Below are positions 1-6,050 of a stretch of 8,192 nt of DNA, in pieces; the first letter of the stretch is position 1; each line of letters opens with the position of its first letter. Under the pieces are notes generated by a model. That model did no database searches. It had not been told where the DNA came from and saw nothing but the letters and a program-made list of their open reading frames with translations. Location of the stretch: the NCBI GenBank assembly GCA_016296045.1, contig JAEDKB010000065.1, forward strand, positions 1-8,192, in the 5' to 3' direction. Both the position numbers and the translations under genes were made by a program. This DNA comes from Oscillospiraceae bacterium (GTDB taxonomy: Bacteria > Bacillota > Clostridia > Oscillospirales > Oscillospiraceae).

Positions 1-608
1 GCCAAAGTCATCAAAATCAAGCCCATCCCGCTGATTAACCATGTTGGATTGAACGACTGAAGGACCGAAACACACAACTGGATTAAGAGTGCCGCAGCGA
101 TGGCGAATTTTTTCTTCGGATGAATCTGCTTCCAATTTCGAAGCAGCATCCACACACAAAGGAACAGATAAAACGCTACGCTGACATAGCAAACAGCGAC
201 GTGAATTCCGTCCGAGTAGTTTCCCTCCGGCGTAACGGCGTAGTGAACGGGCAGCAGCATGACGCCCAATTCCGCAAGCACCAAGAACACCTTTGCAGGC
301 ATATCCAAGCGCCGCGGTTTTCCGCTTTCCTCTTCCACCAGAATAGCAATATACTGATAGAACAAAAAAACAGCAAGCACCATCGTTCCGATAAATATTC
401 TGTGCAAAATATCGTTCAGCGTTTTCGGTATCATGTCCAGCCTGTTAACGGTGTAAACCGTTGCGCCGTCAAACACCAGATGGATCAGAATCACAATCAG
501 CAAGGCGGAAAAAACTTTATGAAGCAGCGTATGCTTTTTTCCGGCAGAAAAATACACACAGGCAATAAAGGCCAGCACAAGGAACAACGCAATCTCCATT
601 CGAAGCAT
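1..608 (-). CDS. Membrane sensor N-terminus of a probable signalling protein (partial, C-terminus off window)
   Basis: An open frame runs from ATG at 606-608 to the window edge, giving 202 residues without a stop. The start has a good ribosome binding site, GAGGTG, about 6 bases upstream. The protein is strongly hydrophobic, with roughly seven likely membrane segments near residues 4-21, 31-51, 70-91, 105-122, 134-155, 168-183 and 190 onward. Short charged loops lie between them (EEESGKPRR at 92-100, NWKQIHPKKK at 158-167). The end of the visible part (ISGMGLILMTL) resembles, from memory, the last helix before the cytoplasmic domain of clostridial membrane-bound GGDEF proteins and some histidine kinases, so a diguanylate cyclase or related sensor is my best guess. 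No catalytic domain is visible, so the function is inferred from the membrane architecture alone. Confidence 0.7.
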   Translation of the reverse strand, partial: MLRMEIALFLVLAFIACVYFSAGKKHTLLHKVFSALLIVILIHLVFDGATVYTVNRLDMIPKTLNDILHRIFIGTMVLAVFLFYQYIAILVEEESGKPRRLDMPAKVFLVLAELGVMLLPVHYAVTPEGNYSDGIHVAVCYVSVAFYLFLCVWMLLRNWKQIHPKKKFAIAAALLIQLCVSVLQSFNPTWLISGMGLILMTL

Positions 609-862
609 ATCATTCACCTCAGAAATATTGTATCAGTTTTTCCCGCTGCAAGATAGGCGGTCAATTCAGCCAGATGTGTCAATTTTATAGGTCTTCCGCA
701 CCCAAGTTCCGGAGAACCTGCTCCGTTTGCGGCCCGTTTTTCCCTGTCTGCCCTGAGCGCCGTTATGTCGGTCGGCATAGAAAGAGCACCCCATTTCTCA
801 CAACAAGTATATCATACTTGTCTGACAAATGGGGTGCGTATTTTTCTTCGGAAGCGTATTTC
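609..862. other. Intergenic region between the methyltransferase gene and the membrane sensor gene
   Basis: This 254-base gap holds the large hairpin at 786-837, and its left part must hold the promoter of the sensor gene. An extended -10 like element (TGATACAAT on the minus strand, hexamer at 627-632) lies just before the sensor gene's ribosome binding site. Transcription from it would leave a leader of only about 12 bases and there is no clear -35, so I rate it weak. A TTGACA hexamer also occurs on the minus strand near 672-677, but no matching -10 follows at the right distance. I see no convincing coding frame. Confidence 0.5.
786..837 (-). terminator. Large imperfect hairpin after the methyltransferase gene, possible terminator
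   Basis: Arms GCACCCCATTT and AAATGGGGTGC enclose a second matching pair, ACAAGTAT and ATACTTGT, around a 3-base loop. Only a few mismatches separate the two blocks, so the whole 52 bases can fold into one long stem. It starts 26 bases past the stop of the methyltransferase gene. On the minus strand it is followed by TCTTTCT, a modest U-rich tract; on the plus strand a T-run (ATTTTT) also follows shortly after. The likely role is to end the transporter-methyltransferase transcript. The stem is longer than a usual terminator, so a dispersed palindromic repeat is an alternative. Confidence 0.5.
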
Positions 863-1447
863 CTATTTTTTTATGCCTGTAACCAGATACATTTTATCAT
901 TTGAGATCACTGCATCCATTTCAAAAAGCGGCAGCATAAGCTGTGCAAGCTGCTGCGCTTCCATTAACTGCATAGACACCGCAGAGGCAGCGCCGCTATG
1001 ATGGGAATTGATCTGATCTCTGCTCATTCCATGTGCAATCGTCAGACATCCGCCCTGCTTCAAATTGGCGGCAAGAACCTCAACCAGCCGTTTCGGATTC
1101 GGAAAATGCGGGAAGGCATTATAAACCATTACGGCATCAAATTTTCTGTCAAAAGCTGCCGTTTCCACATCTCCGCAGATGACGTCGATCGGTGCATTCG
1201 GAAACTTTTCCGCTGCGCGTTTTACCATTTCCGGGGAAATGTCAATCGCAGTGACATGGTGAACACCGCGCTTGAGATAATCGGAAAACAAAACGCCCGT
1301 GCCGCAAGCAACGTCCAGCACATCGATTCCCGCACGAATTCCGCCGTGATCCAGAATTTCAGCAATGATTTCCTCTTTGCGAACCAGACCGGCATCCCAT
1401 TCAGGCGCGCATCGATCAAAGAATCGTACAATCTCTTCCTGATTCAT
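863..1447 (-). CDS. Class I SAM-dependent methyltransferase, substrate unknown
   Basis: This is a 194-residue small-molecule type methyltransferase with a Rossmann fold. Motif I is clear as VLDVACGTG at residues 43-51. The acidic residue expected to hold the ribose of S-adenosylmethionine is D69 in AIDIS, GDVE at 92-95 fits motif II/III, and YNAFPHF at 109-115 fits the active-site strand. After that comes AHGMSRDQINSHHSG (138-152), an Arg/Asn/His-rich stretch that may shape the acceptor pocket; a similar pattern occurs, as I recall, in a set of uncharacterised clostridial methyltransferases. The start codon overlaps the stop of the upstream transporter gene as ATGA, and its own ribosome binding site is poor, which suggests translational coupling. 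The family is secure; the acceptor cannot be told from sequence, though the partner suggests an imported compound. Confidence 0.9.
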   Translation of the reverse strand: MNQEEIVRFFDRCAPEWDAGLVRKEEIIAEILDHGGIRAGIDVLDVACGTGVLFSDYLKRGVHHVTAIDISPEMVKRAAEKFPNAPIDVICGDVETAAFDRKFDAVMVYNAFPHFPNPKRLVEVLAANLKQGGCLTIAHGMSRDQINSHHSGAASAVSMQLMEAQQLAQLMLPLFEMDAVISNDKMYLVTGIKK

Positions 1448-2001
1448 TTGTCACTTTTTCTCGGGTAGCGCTGTGGTATCAGCCGCATTTTCATCAATGC
1501 AATTACAAGCAGCGGAATCAGCACAAGCTGGATTACCGTTCCGGGGAGATTTGTTACAAAATAGGAGGTCACCCATGCGCCGATGGATGTAATGCTCTTG
1601 CTGCCGAAAATAAATGCCGCTGAAAGACCTGCGAAAATACGTCCGATTAGGATTGCCGGCACCATGGAAATATAAATGTCCGCATAGGTGTATTTTGTAT
1701 GTACAAAGCGCATCAAAAGACCCGAAACCAACCCATATACGGAAAGCTCAACGGTCATAACCGGCAAAATTGCTGCCGGCGGCATACCGGTAGTCAGGCT
1801 GGAGATCAACGGTCCGATCAGACCGCAGACCAGGCCATACGGCCATCCACAGGCAAGCGCGCAAAGGAAGACCGGAATATGCATCGGGCAAAAGACCGAG
1901 CCTGCATTCGGAATTGCGTGAAATGCCATCGGGAGCACCGTGCAGAGCGCAACACACAGCGCGCAAAAAACCAAGTTTTTGATTGAAAACATTTGTTTCA
2001 T
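1444..2001 (-). CDS. ECF transporter S component (substrate-binding membrane subunit)
   Basis: This is a 185-residue integral membrane protein with about six hydrophobic segments, near residues 9-27, 42-52, 55-70, 78-98, 111-133 and 152-172. Size, topology and sequence style (HIPVFLCALACGWPYGLVCG, then GPLISSLTTGMPP) fit the substrate-specific subunits of energy-coupling factor transporters. These bind a vitamin or other micronutrient and work with a shared EcfA/EcfA'/EcfT module. No ATPase or T component is encoded here, so it would be a group II subunit using a module coded elsewhere. I chose ATG at 1999-2001 because AGGAG lies about 9 bases upstream. The frame stays open to a TTG at 2062-2064, but the extra 21 residues are highly charged and lack a ribosome binding site. 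The ligand is unknown. The gene is the first of a two-gene operon with the methyltransferase. Confidence 0.82.
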   Translation of the reverse strand: MKQMFSIKNLVFCALCVALCTVLPMAFHAIPNAGSVFCPMHIPVFLCALACGWPYGLVCGLIGPLISSLTTGMPPAAILPVMTVELSVYGLVSGLLMRFVHTKYTYADIYISMVPAILIGRIFAGLSAAFIFGSKSITSIGAWVTSYFVTNLPGTVIQLVLIPLLVIALMKMRLIPQRYPRKSDK

Positions 2002-2250
2002 AGGATTTCTCTCCTCTCTCTTTCTTTCCTCTTTCATTCTAAGTGCGATCATTTGCCGGCGCAAGCCCCACGGGGGGATGTTTTTTGTATGAGACAGAAA
2101 AAATGTTTCATGATAAAGAATGATACCATGTTGAATGACCGGTGATTATGAGCCACGAAAAGGCACTGCGGCTACGGTTGCTTGCTATATTACGGGGAAA
2201 GGTCGAAAAAACGGAGTATTCTAAAAGCGTCGAACAAAGTCAGCTAAGCC
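2002..2250 (-). promoter_or_regulatory. Long 5' leader of the transporter-methyltransferase operon
   Basis: If transcription starts about 7 bases after the TATAAT at 2258-2263, the mRNA has roughly 250 untranslated bases before the chosen ATG. That is long compared with the 30- and 60-base leaders predicted elsewhere in this window. It contains short complementary blocks (for example a C6 run followed by GTGGGG near 2067-2078), two U-rich runs, and a purine-rich stretch next to the ribosome binding site. I compared it by eye with TPP, FMN, preQ1, THF, ZTP and T-box consensus elements and recognised none. Leaders of S-component genes often carry a riboswitch for the imported ligand, so this is a candidate for an unrecognised one. 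No coding frame in it is convincing. Confidence 0.4.
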
Positions 2251-2257
2251 CTTGCAT

Positions 2258-2287
2258 ATTATACTGGAATCTGATAAAAAGGTTCAA
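2258..2287 (-). promoter_or_regulatory. Predicted sigma-A promoter inside a long palindrome
   Basis: On the minus strand, TTGAAC (2282-2287) is followed after 18 bases by TATAAT (2258-2263). It points toward the transporter and methyltransferase genes and is the best promoter in this gap. The -35 spans the palindrome's loop and the -10 sits at its left edge, so a protein binding the palindrome would directly block or shape initiation. Confidence 0.62.
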
Positions 2288-2311
2288 AACCTTTTTATCA
2301 GGTTCCAGTAT
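2261..2311. repeat. Near-perfect inverted repeat, 24-bp arms with a 3-base loop
   Basis: The left arm begins ATACTGGAAT and the right arm ends GTTCCAGTAT. Inside, CTGATAAAAAGGTT faces AACCTTTTTATCAG around the loop CAA. The only non-Watson-Crick pair is one T·G. The arms are A/T-rich near the loop, and no U-run follows on either strand, so this is not a typical terminator. It could be a regulator site, a small palindromic mobile repeat (MITE-like), or an RNA hairpin in read-through transcripts. Confidence 0.85.
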
Positions 2312-2391
2312 CATTCTATGTTATTGACGAAGACAACCATGATTCCGTCGGCAATCTGCAAAATCTCATGCGATAAAGAAATAAGTGCAGT

Positions 2392-2426
2392 ATCTCCCCT
2401 TCAGAAACCCTGAAGGGGAGATTTTT
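2392..2426 (+). terminator. Rho-independent terminator reading the plus strand
   Basis: A 13-bp GC-rich stem, ATCTCCCCTTCAG and CTGAAGGGGAGAT, closes a 5-base loop and runs directly into TTTTT on the plus strand. On the minus strand no T-run follows. It is a textbook intrinsic terminator for plus-strand transcription, yet no intact plus-strand gene precedes it. It may be the leftover end of a lost gene, or it may block antisense transcription into dap genes. Confidence 0.72.
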
Positions 2427-2432
2427 GCTTGC

Positions 2433-2465
2433 AAAAACGGCATAGCCATAATGACTATGCCGTTT
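2433..2465 (-). terminator. Rho-independent terminator of the dapA-dapB-ddh operon
   Basis: An 11-bp stem, AAACGGCATAG and CTATGCCGTTT, encloses a 9-base loop. On the minus strand the stem runs into TTTTTGC. It begins 58 bases past the ddh stop codon, in the right orientation to end the dap transcript, and forms a back-to-back pair with the plus-strand terminator beside it. Confidence 0.75.
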
Positions 2466-2522
2466 CTTGTCCAAAGAATGATTTTCGTCCCGAGGACTTC
2501 CTGACAACTTCGCTTGCAGGGA

Positions 2523-3509
2523 TTACAGCAGCTTTGCGCGAAGCTCGTCTGCGCTCAGCGGGCTGAGATAGGCAGGCGGAACATCAAAGAGCGTTTTGCA
2601 GCCGCTTTGCCCCTCGCAGTTCATGCGATACACCGCTCTGGCACACGCAACCAGCACACTGCCGGTAAATTCCGGGTTGGAATCCAGTTGCAGACGATAC
2701 TCAATTGTATGCTTGTTTTCCTTTTGGAAGCCGGTGCAGCCATTGCGGATAACAAAACCGCCATGCGGAATACCGCTGTGGTTTTTCCGCATTTCCTCCA
2801 TCGAAATGAAATGTACGGTCGTATCATATTCGTCAAAATAATGCGGCATCGTCTTGATTTCACGCTCGATGCGGCTCAGATCCGCACCCTCTGCCGCAAC
2901 CACATAACATTCACGGGTATGCTTTTCTCTGACGGAAAGCTCAGGCGACTGGCCTGCTCTGACCTGGTCAAGCGCATTCTTTACCGGAACCGTATACTGA
3001 CGGGCATCCAGAACGCCCTCGATACGGCGGATTGCATCGGAATGTCCTTGGCTGACGCCTCTGCCCCAGAAGGTATAATCCTTACCATCGGGAAGGATGC
3101 AGTTTGCATACAGGCGGGCAATGCTGAACATACCCGGATCCCAGCCGCAGGAGATCAAACTGATTTTCCCGGCTGCCTTGGAACTTGCGTCTGCCTGTGC
3201 AAAATGTTCCGGTATATTCGCATGGGTATCAAAGCTGTCTACCACATTGAACAGTTTTGCATATTCTGCTGTCTGCTTCGGAAGGTCTGTTGCGCTGCCG
3301 CCGCAGAGCACCAGAACGTCGATTTTATCAGCATAATCCGCTACAGCATCTGCCGAAACAACCGGCACATTCTCCGTGGCTATGCAAAGGCTCTTTGGAT
3401 CGCGGCGGGAAAAAACCGCAACCAGCTTTGCGTCTTCATTCTGGCCAATCGCCGCTTCCACTCCGCGGGCAAGATTGCCGTAGCCCATAATTCCAATTCT
3501 AACCGTCAT
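2523..3509 (-). CDS. ddh: meso-Diaminopimelate D-dehydrogenase
   Basis: Ddh (EC 1.4.1.16) performs NADPH-dependent reductive amination of tetrahydrodipicolinate (as its open-chain form) to meso-2,6-diaminopimelate in one step, bypassing the succinylase and acetylase branches. The 328 residues match the roughly 320-326 usual for the family and align along their length with what I recall of the Corynebacterium glutamicum enzyme. Visible signatures are the nucleotide-binding GYGNLARG (9-16), SRR (34-36, fitting NADP preference), GGSATDLP (70-77), CGWDPGMFS (121-129), GVSQGHSDAIRRIEGV (151-166), TMPHYF (220-225), PHGG (248-251) and GQSG (300-303). The start overlaps the dapB stop as ATGA, and a strong AAGGAGG lies inside the dapB end. 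It is the last gene of the dap operon. Confidence 0.96.
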   Translation of the reverse strand: MTVRIGIMGYGNLARGVEAAIGQNEDAKLVAVFSRRDPKSLCIATENVPVVSADAVADYADKIDVLVLCGGSATDLPKQTAEYAKLFNVVDSFDTHANIPEHFAQADASSKAAGKISLISCGWDPGMFSIARLYANCILPDGKDYTFWGRGVSQGHSDAIRRIEGVLDARQYTVPVKNALDQVRAGQSPELSVREKHTRECYVVAAEGADLSRIEREIKTMPHYFDEYDTTVHFISMEEMRKNHSGIPHGGFVIRNGCTGFQKENKHTIEYRLQLDSNPEFTGSVLVACARAVYRMNCEGQSGCKTLFDVPPAYLSPLSADELRAKLL

Positions 3510-4255
3510 CGTTTTTCCTCCTTTATCGTATACATTTTTTCCATATCATAAAGTCCTGCCGGCTGTCCGATCAGGAACTTTATTGCTTCAATCGCTCCCT
3601 CGGCAAATAATGCGCGGTCATGCGCCTCATGCTTCAGCGTCAATGTCTGCGTCGGGGTGCAAATATGAATTTCATGTACACCGGCGATATTCCCCATGCG
3701 GAGGGAATGAATACCGATCTCGTTTTTTTCACGCTTGCCGTTTTCGTGTCGGCCGATATTCAATTTCGCATTTTCCCGGACACTTTGTATCGCCTTTGCA
3801 AGCGTCAGTGCCGTTCCGCTCGGAACATCGACCTTGTGGTTGTGATGCGCTTCTACGATCTCAATGTCCGCATCCGGAAAGGCCTTTACCGCTTCCTTTG
3901 CAATTCGCAGCAGCACCGCGACACCGATAGAAAAATTGCTTGCGAAGAATACGGGGATGCTTTGCGCGGCGTAGGCAATCATCGTTCGTTCCTCCGGTGT
4001 CTGTCCGGTGGTAGCGATCACCAGCGGAGCTTGCACCGCAACGGCGTAATCTGTCAGCTTCTTCGTTGCACTGTGATGGGAAAAATCCACAATACAATCT
4101 ACCCTGCCGCGATACTCCGACGGTGCATGATAAACATCCGCGCACGTCTGGCAGGAATCGACCGGAACAATTTCCGCATCCGGAAAATGGTGCCTGATCT
4201 GCTTTATCATTTCAGTGCCCATATATCCGCAGGCACCATGAACCATAAATATCAT
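3506..4255 (-). CDS. dapB: 4-Hydroxy-tetrahydrodipicolinate reductase
   Basis: DapB (EC 1.17.1.8) reduces the DapA product with NAD(P)H to tetrahydrodipicolinate, the substrate of the downstream Ddh. The 249 residues fit the short form seen in Gram-positive bacteria. The dinucleotide motif is HGACGYMG (6-13). ATTGQT lies at 81-86, SNFSIGVAVL at 106-115, and the catalytic segment EAHHNHKVDVPSGTAL at 135-150; by comparison with E. coli, H137 would be the general acid and K141 the binding lysine. SLRMGNIAGVHE (184-195) and HEAHDRALFAEGA (209-221) complete the C-terminal domain. The ATG follows GAGGAAGC at good spacing and sits 14 bases after the dapA stop; the end overlaps ddh by 4 bases. Confidence 0.96.
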   Translation of the reverse strand: MIFMVHGACGYMGTEMIKQIRHHFPDAEIVPVDSCQTCADVYHAPSEYRGRVDCIVDFSHHSATKKLTDYAVAVQAPLVIATTGQTPEERTMIAYAAQSIPVFFASNFSIGVAVLLRIAKEAVKAFPDADIEIVEAHHNHKVDVPSGTALTLAKAIQSVRENAKLNIGRHENGKREKNEIGIHSLRMGNIAGVHEIHICTPTQTLTLKHEAHDRALFAEGAIEAIKFLIGQPAGLYDMEKMYTIKEEKR

Positions 4256-4269
4256 GATTGCTTCCTCGC

Positions 4270-5157
4270 TTAAATCAGATTCAGCTTCCGCATTTCCTCG
4301 TAAAGCTTGCTGCGCATCGGTTCCTCCATCGGTGTCAGCGGCAGACGCAAACAGTCTTCACACAATCCCATTGCAGCAAGTGCCGCCTTTGCAGGGATCG
4401 GATTGGTCTGACTGAACAGAAGATGAATCAAGGGCAGATAGTCAAGCTGCATCTGCATACTGCCCTTCAGGTCGCCGCGGAAAAAGCGGTCGCACATTTC
4501 CACGGTTTCCTTCGGCATTACATTGGAAAGTACGGAAATAACGCCCTTGCCGCCGAGCGCAAGGATCGGAATGATCTGGTCGTCATTGCCGGAATAAATA
4601 TCCAGCCGGTCGCCGACAATACGGAAGGTATCCATGATTTTACTGAGATTTCCGTTGGCTTCCTTAATTGCACAGATATTCGGATGATCTGCCAATACGC
4701 CATAGGTCTCCGGTTCAATATTCACACTTGTTCTGGAGGGGACATTATAAAGAACCACCGGAACCGGAGAGCCGTCCGCAATTGCGGAAAAGCTGCGGAT
4801 CAATCCGGTCTGCGTCGGCTTATTATAATAGGGCGTAACACAGAGCACTGCTGTTGCTCCGTCATCTGCCGCACGTTTTGACATCATCACCGCATGAGCG
4901 GTATCGTTTGAGCCGGTACCGGCAATGATCGGCACTGCCCCGTTTGCTCGCCGAACCGCATAAGCAACGGTTTCGCAATGCTCATCATCCGAAAGCGTCG
5001 GAGCCTCACCGGTCGTTGCACAAACAATCAGCGCCTTGATACCAGATTCAATTTGAAAATCGATCATCCTGCCAAAGCTGTCGTAATCCACTTTGGATTC
5101 CTTCATCGGAGTAACAATCGCTGTTGCTGCGCCGGTAAACAGATGCTTCTGGTTCAT
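4270..5157 (-). CDS. dapA: 4-Hydroxy-tetrahydrodipicolinate synthase
   Basis: DapA (EC 4.3.3.7) condenses pyruvate with aspartate 4-semialdehyde through a Schiff base, the committed step to diaminopimelate and lysine. The 295 residues match the usual 290-300. Key residues are visible: the TTGE motif with T48 and T49, Y111 in TPYYNKP, Y137 in YNVPSRTS with R142, and the Schiff-base lysine K165 in AIKEANGN; GKGVISVLSN (203-212) closes the active site. I chose ATG at 5155-5157 because AAAGGAG lies 7 bases upstream. The frame is open to about 5253, but the extension runs through the predicted promoter at 5225-5253 and adds residues not typical of the family. It is the first gene of the dapA-dapB-ddh operon. 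Confidence 0.96.
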   Translation of the reverse strand: MNQKHLFTGAATAIVTPMKESKVDYDSFGRMIDFQIESGIKALIVCATTGEAPTLSDDEHCETVAYAVRRANGAVPIIAGTGSNDTAHAVMMSKRAADDGATAVLCVTPYYNKPTQTGLIRSFSAIADGSPVPVVLYNVPSRTSVNIEPETYGVLADHPNICAIKEANGNLSKIMDTFRIVGDRLDIYSGNDDQIIPILALGGKGVISVLSNVMPKETVEMCDRFFRGDLKGSMQMQLDYLPLIHLLFSQTNPIPAKAALAAMGLCEDCLRLPLTPMEEPMRSKLYEEMRKLNLI

Positions 5158-5224
5158 CGTAATACTCCTTTCGACTTCTACTCTTTTATGCCTTTTTCTT
5201 TCATAAGAATTTTTTATGACGTGT

Positions 5225-5253
5225 ATTTTATCACACTCCTTTTTAAAACGCAA
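5225..5253 (-). promoter_or_regulatory. Predicted sigma-A promoter of the dap operon
   Basis: On the minus strand, TTGCGT (5248-5253) and TAAAAT (5225-5230) are separated by 17 bases. Transcription would start near 5218, giving a leader of about 60 bases before dapA. That is too short for a lysine riboswitch, and none is recognisable, so any lysine control would have to act by another means. Confidence 0.72.
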
Positions 5254-5276
5254 GCATTTTAGAAGTGCGGTTGCAC

Positions 5277-5311
5277 AAAAAACACATTCCCTTCTATATA
5301 TATTTCGGAAT
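5277..5311 (-). terminator. Weak candidate terminator after the alkylation repair gene
   Basis: On the minus strand, ATTCC and GGAAT can pair across an A/T-rich loop containing TATATATA, and the stem is soon followed by TTTTTT. The stem is only 5 bp and the loop is large, so termination here would be inefficient. It is the best candidate between the repair gene stop at 5370 and the dapA promoter. Confidence 0.3.
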
Positions 5312-5369
5312 CCTCTGATGCGCCGGTTATATACCCCGTCTCGGTTGGACTTTCCGGTGATATGTCTGA

Positions 5370-6047
5370 CTACTTTCTGCGCAATGTCCGTAAATAGGCC
5401 TTTTGTTCCGAAGTGATTCGATAACTCTCCACGGCTTTCTGAATCGTTTTGTTATGCACCCATTTTGAAAGCCGGTTCTCTTGCAAAAACGGCAGAACGG
5501 CTTCGTACTGCTTTGCAAGCGCCGTGGCAAAATACCACGCGATCATCATATTTACATAGTATTCCTCGGAAATAACCGAACTAACCATCTGCGGATATTC
5601 CGGAGCAAACGCATCATCTAAATACCATGTCATCAGCATTTTTATGCCAAAGCGAATCGTGTATGTGTGCGTCGATTTCAACCAGAGCACAATTTCCTGC
5701 AAAAGCTCCTGTCGGTGCTTTCCGAGCACTTTGGGCGACATACTGTCGCAAACCGCCCAGTTATCCACATACGGTAAAAATGCATTCAACGCTTCTATAC
5801 AATCAGAATAATCGCGTATCTGCTCTATCAGAAACGCCTGAAGGCAGTCTTCTTCATAATACCGATGCGGAAGCCGCTGCAAAAACTGCTTTATCTCGGG
5901 GCTCTTCTTCACTTCTTTGGCAAGCTTCCGAAGAAGCGGTGTGCGAATTCCAATAATCCGTTCCGGCGGGACGGTCGGTACCAATGGGCAAATAAACTCC
6001 CGATAGGCAAGATCCTGCATCGCAAACAGGTTTTCCTTTAAATCCAT
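5370..6047 (-). CDS. DNA alkylation repair protein, AlkD-like HEAT-repeat family
   Basis: This is a 225-residue, mostly helical protein of the AlkC/AlkD-like superfamily, whose characterised members are DNA glycosylases that remove positively charged alkylated bases such as 3- and 7-alkylpurines without flipping them. The core signature NWAVCDSMSPKV (96-107) supplies W97 and D101, IRFGIKML (131-138) supplies R132, and MMIAWYFATALAKQ (167-180) supplies W171. These sit where Bacillus cereus AlkD has W109, D113, R148 and W187, and the R-to-W spacing of 39 is the same. The ATG has CAGGAG 7 bases upstream, and this site lies in the last codons of the SLH gene, only 3 bases away. The two are therefore probably co-transcribed, although no shared role is obvious. 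Catalytic activity is inferred from the conserved residues. Confidence 0.88.
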   Translation of the reverse strand: MDLKENLFAMQDLAYREFICPLVPTVPPERIIGIRTPLLRKLAKEVKKSPEIKQFLQRLPHRYYEEDCLQAFLIEQIRDYSDCIEALNAFLPYVDNWAVCDSMSPKVLGKHRQELLQEIVLWLKSTHTYTIRFGIKMLMTWYLDDAFAPEYPQMVSSVISEEYYVNMMIAWYFATALAKQYEAVLPFLQENRLSKWVHNKTIQKAVESYRITSEQKAYLRTLRRK

Positions 6048-6050
6048 CTT

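Noticed and set aside
120..656. Plus-strand frame opposite the membrane sensor gene
   Set aside because: Its His-, Gln- and Asn-rich translation is the usual mirror of a hydrophobic minus-strand gene, and no promoter or ribosome binding site precedes it.
672..759. Minus-strand stretch resembling a c-di-GMP-I riboswitch (CAGGGCA, then GGG and CGCAAA), upstream of a possible GGDEF gene
   Set aside because: The short matches are in order, but the arms beside the tetraloop do not pair and the second stem's conserved GGUAGCGGGGUU-like part is missing. A covariance-model search would settle it.
2049..2129. Short upstream frame (26 codons) in the transporter leader, minus strand
   Set aside because: No ribosome binding site and no leader-peptide feature such as a run of one amino acid.
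2142..2327. Plus-strand frame of 61 codons
   Set aside because: It runs through the 24-bp palindrome, has no clear ribosome binding site, and lies antisense to the predicted transporter leader.
2316..2507. Minus-strand frame of 63 codons after ddh
   Set aside because: It spans both terminator hairpins, so its sequence is dictated by those inverted repeats rather than by coding.
2514..3551. Long plus-strand frame (345 codons) opposite ddh
   Set aside because: It is antisense to a clearly conserved dehydrogenase, is Cys- and Ile-rich in an unnatural pattern, and has no start signals.
5158..5369. Possible lysine riboswitch upstream of dapA
   Set aside because: The promoter leaves only about 60 bases of leader, and no lysine-aptamer core is visible between the promoter and the repair gene.
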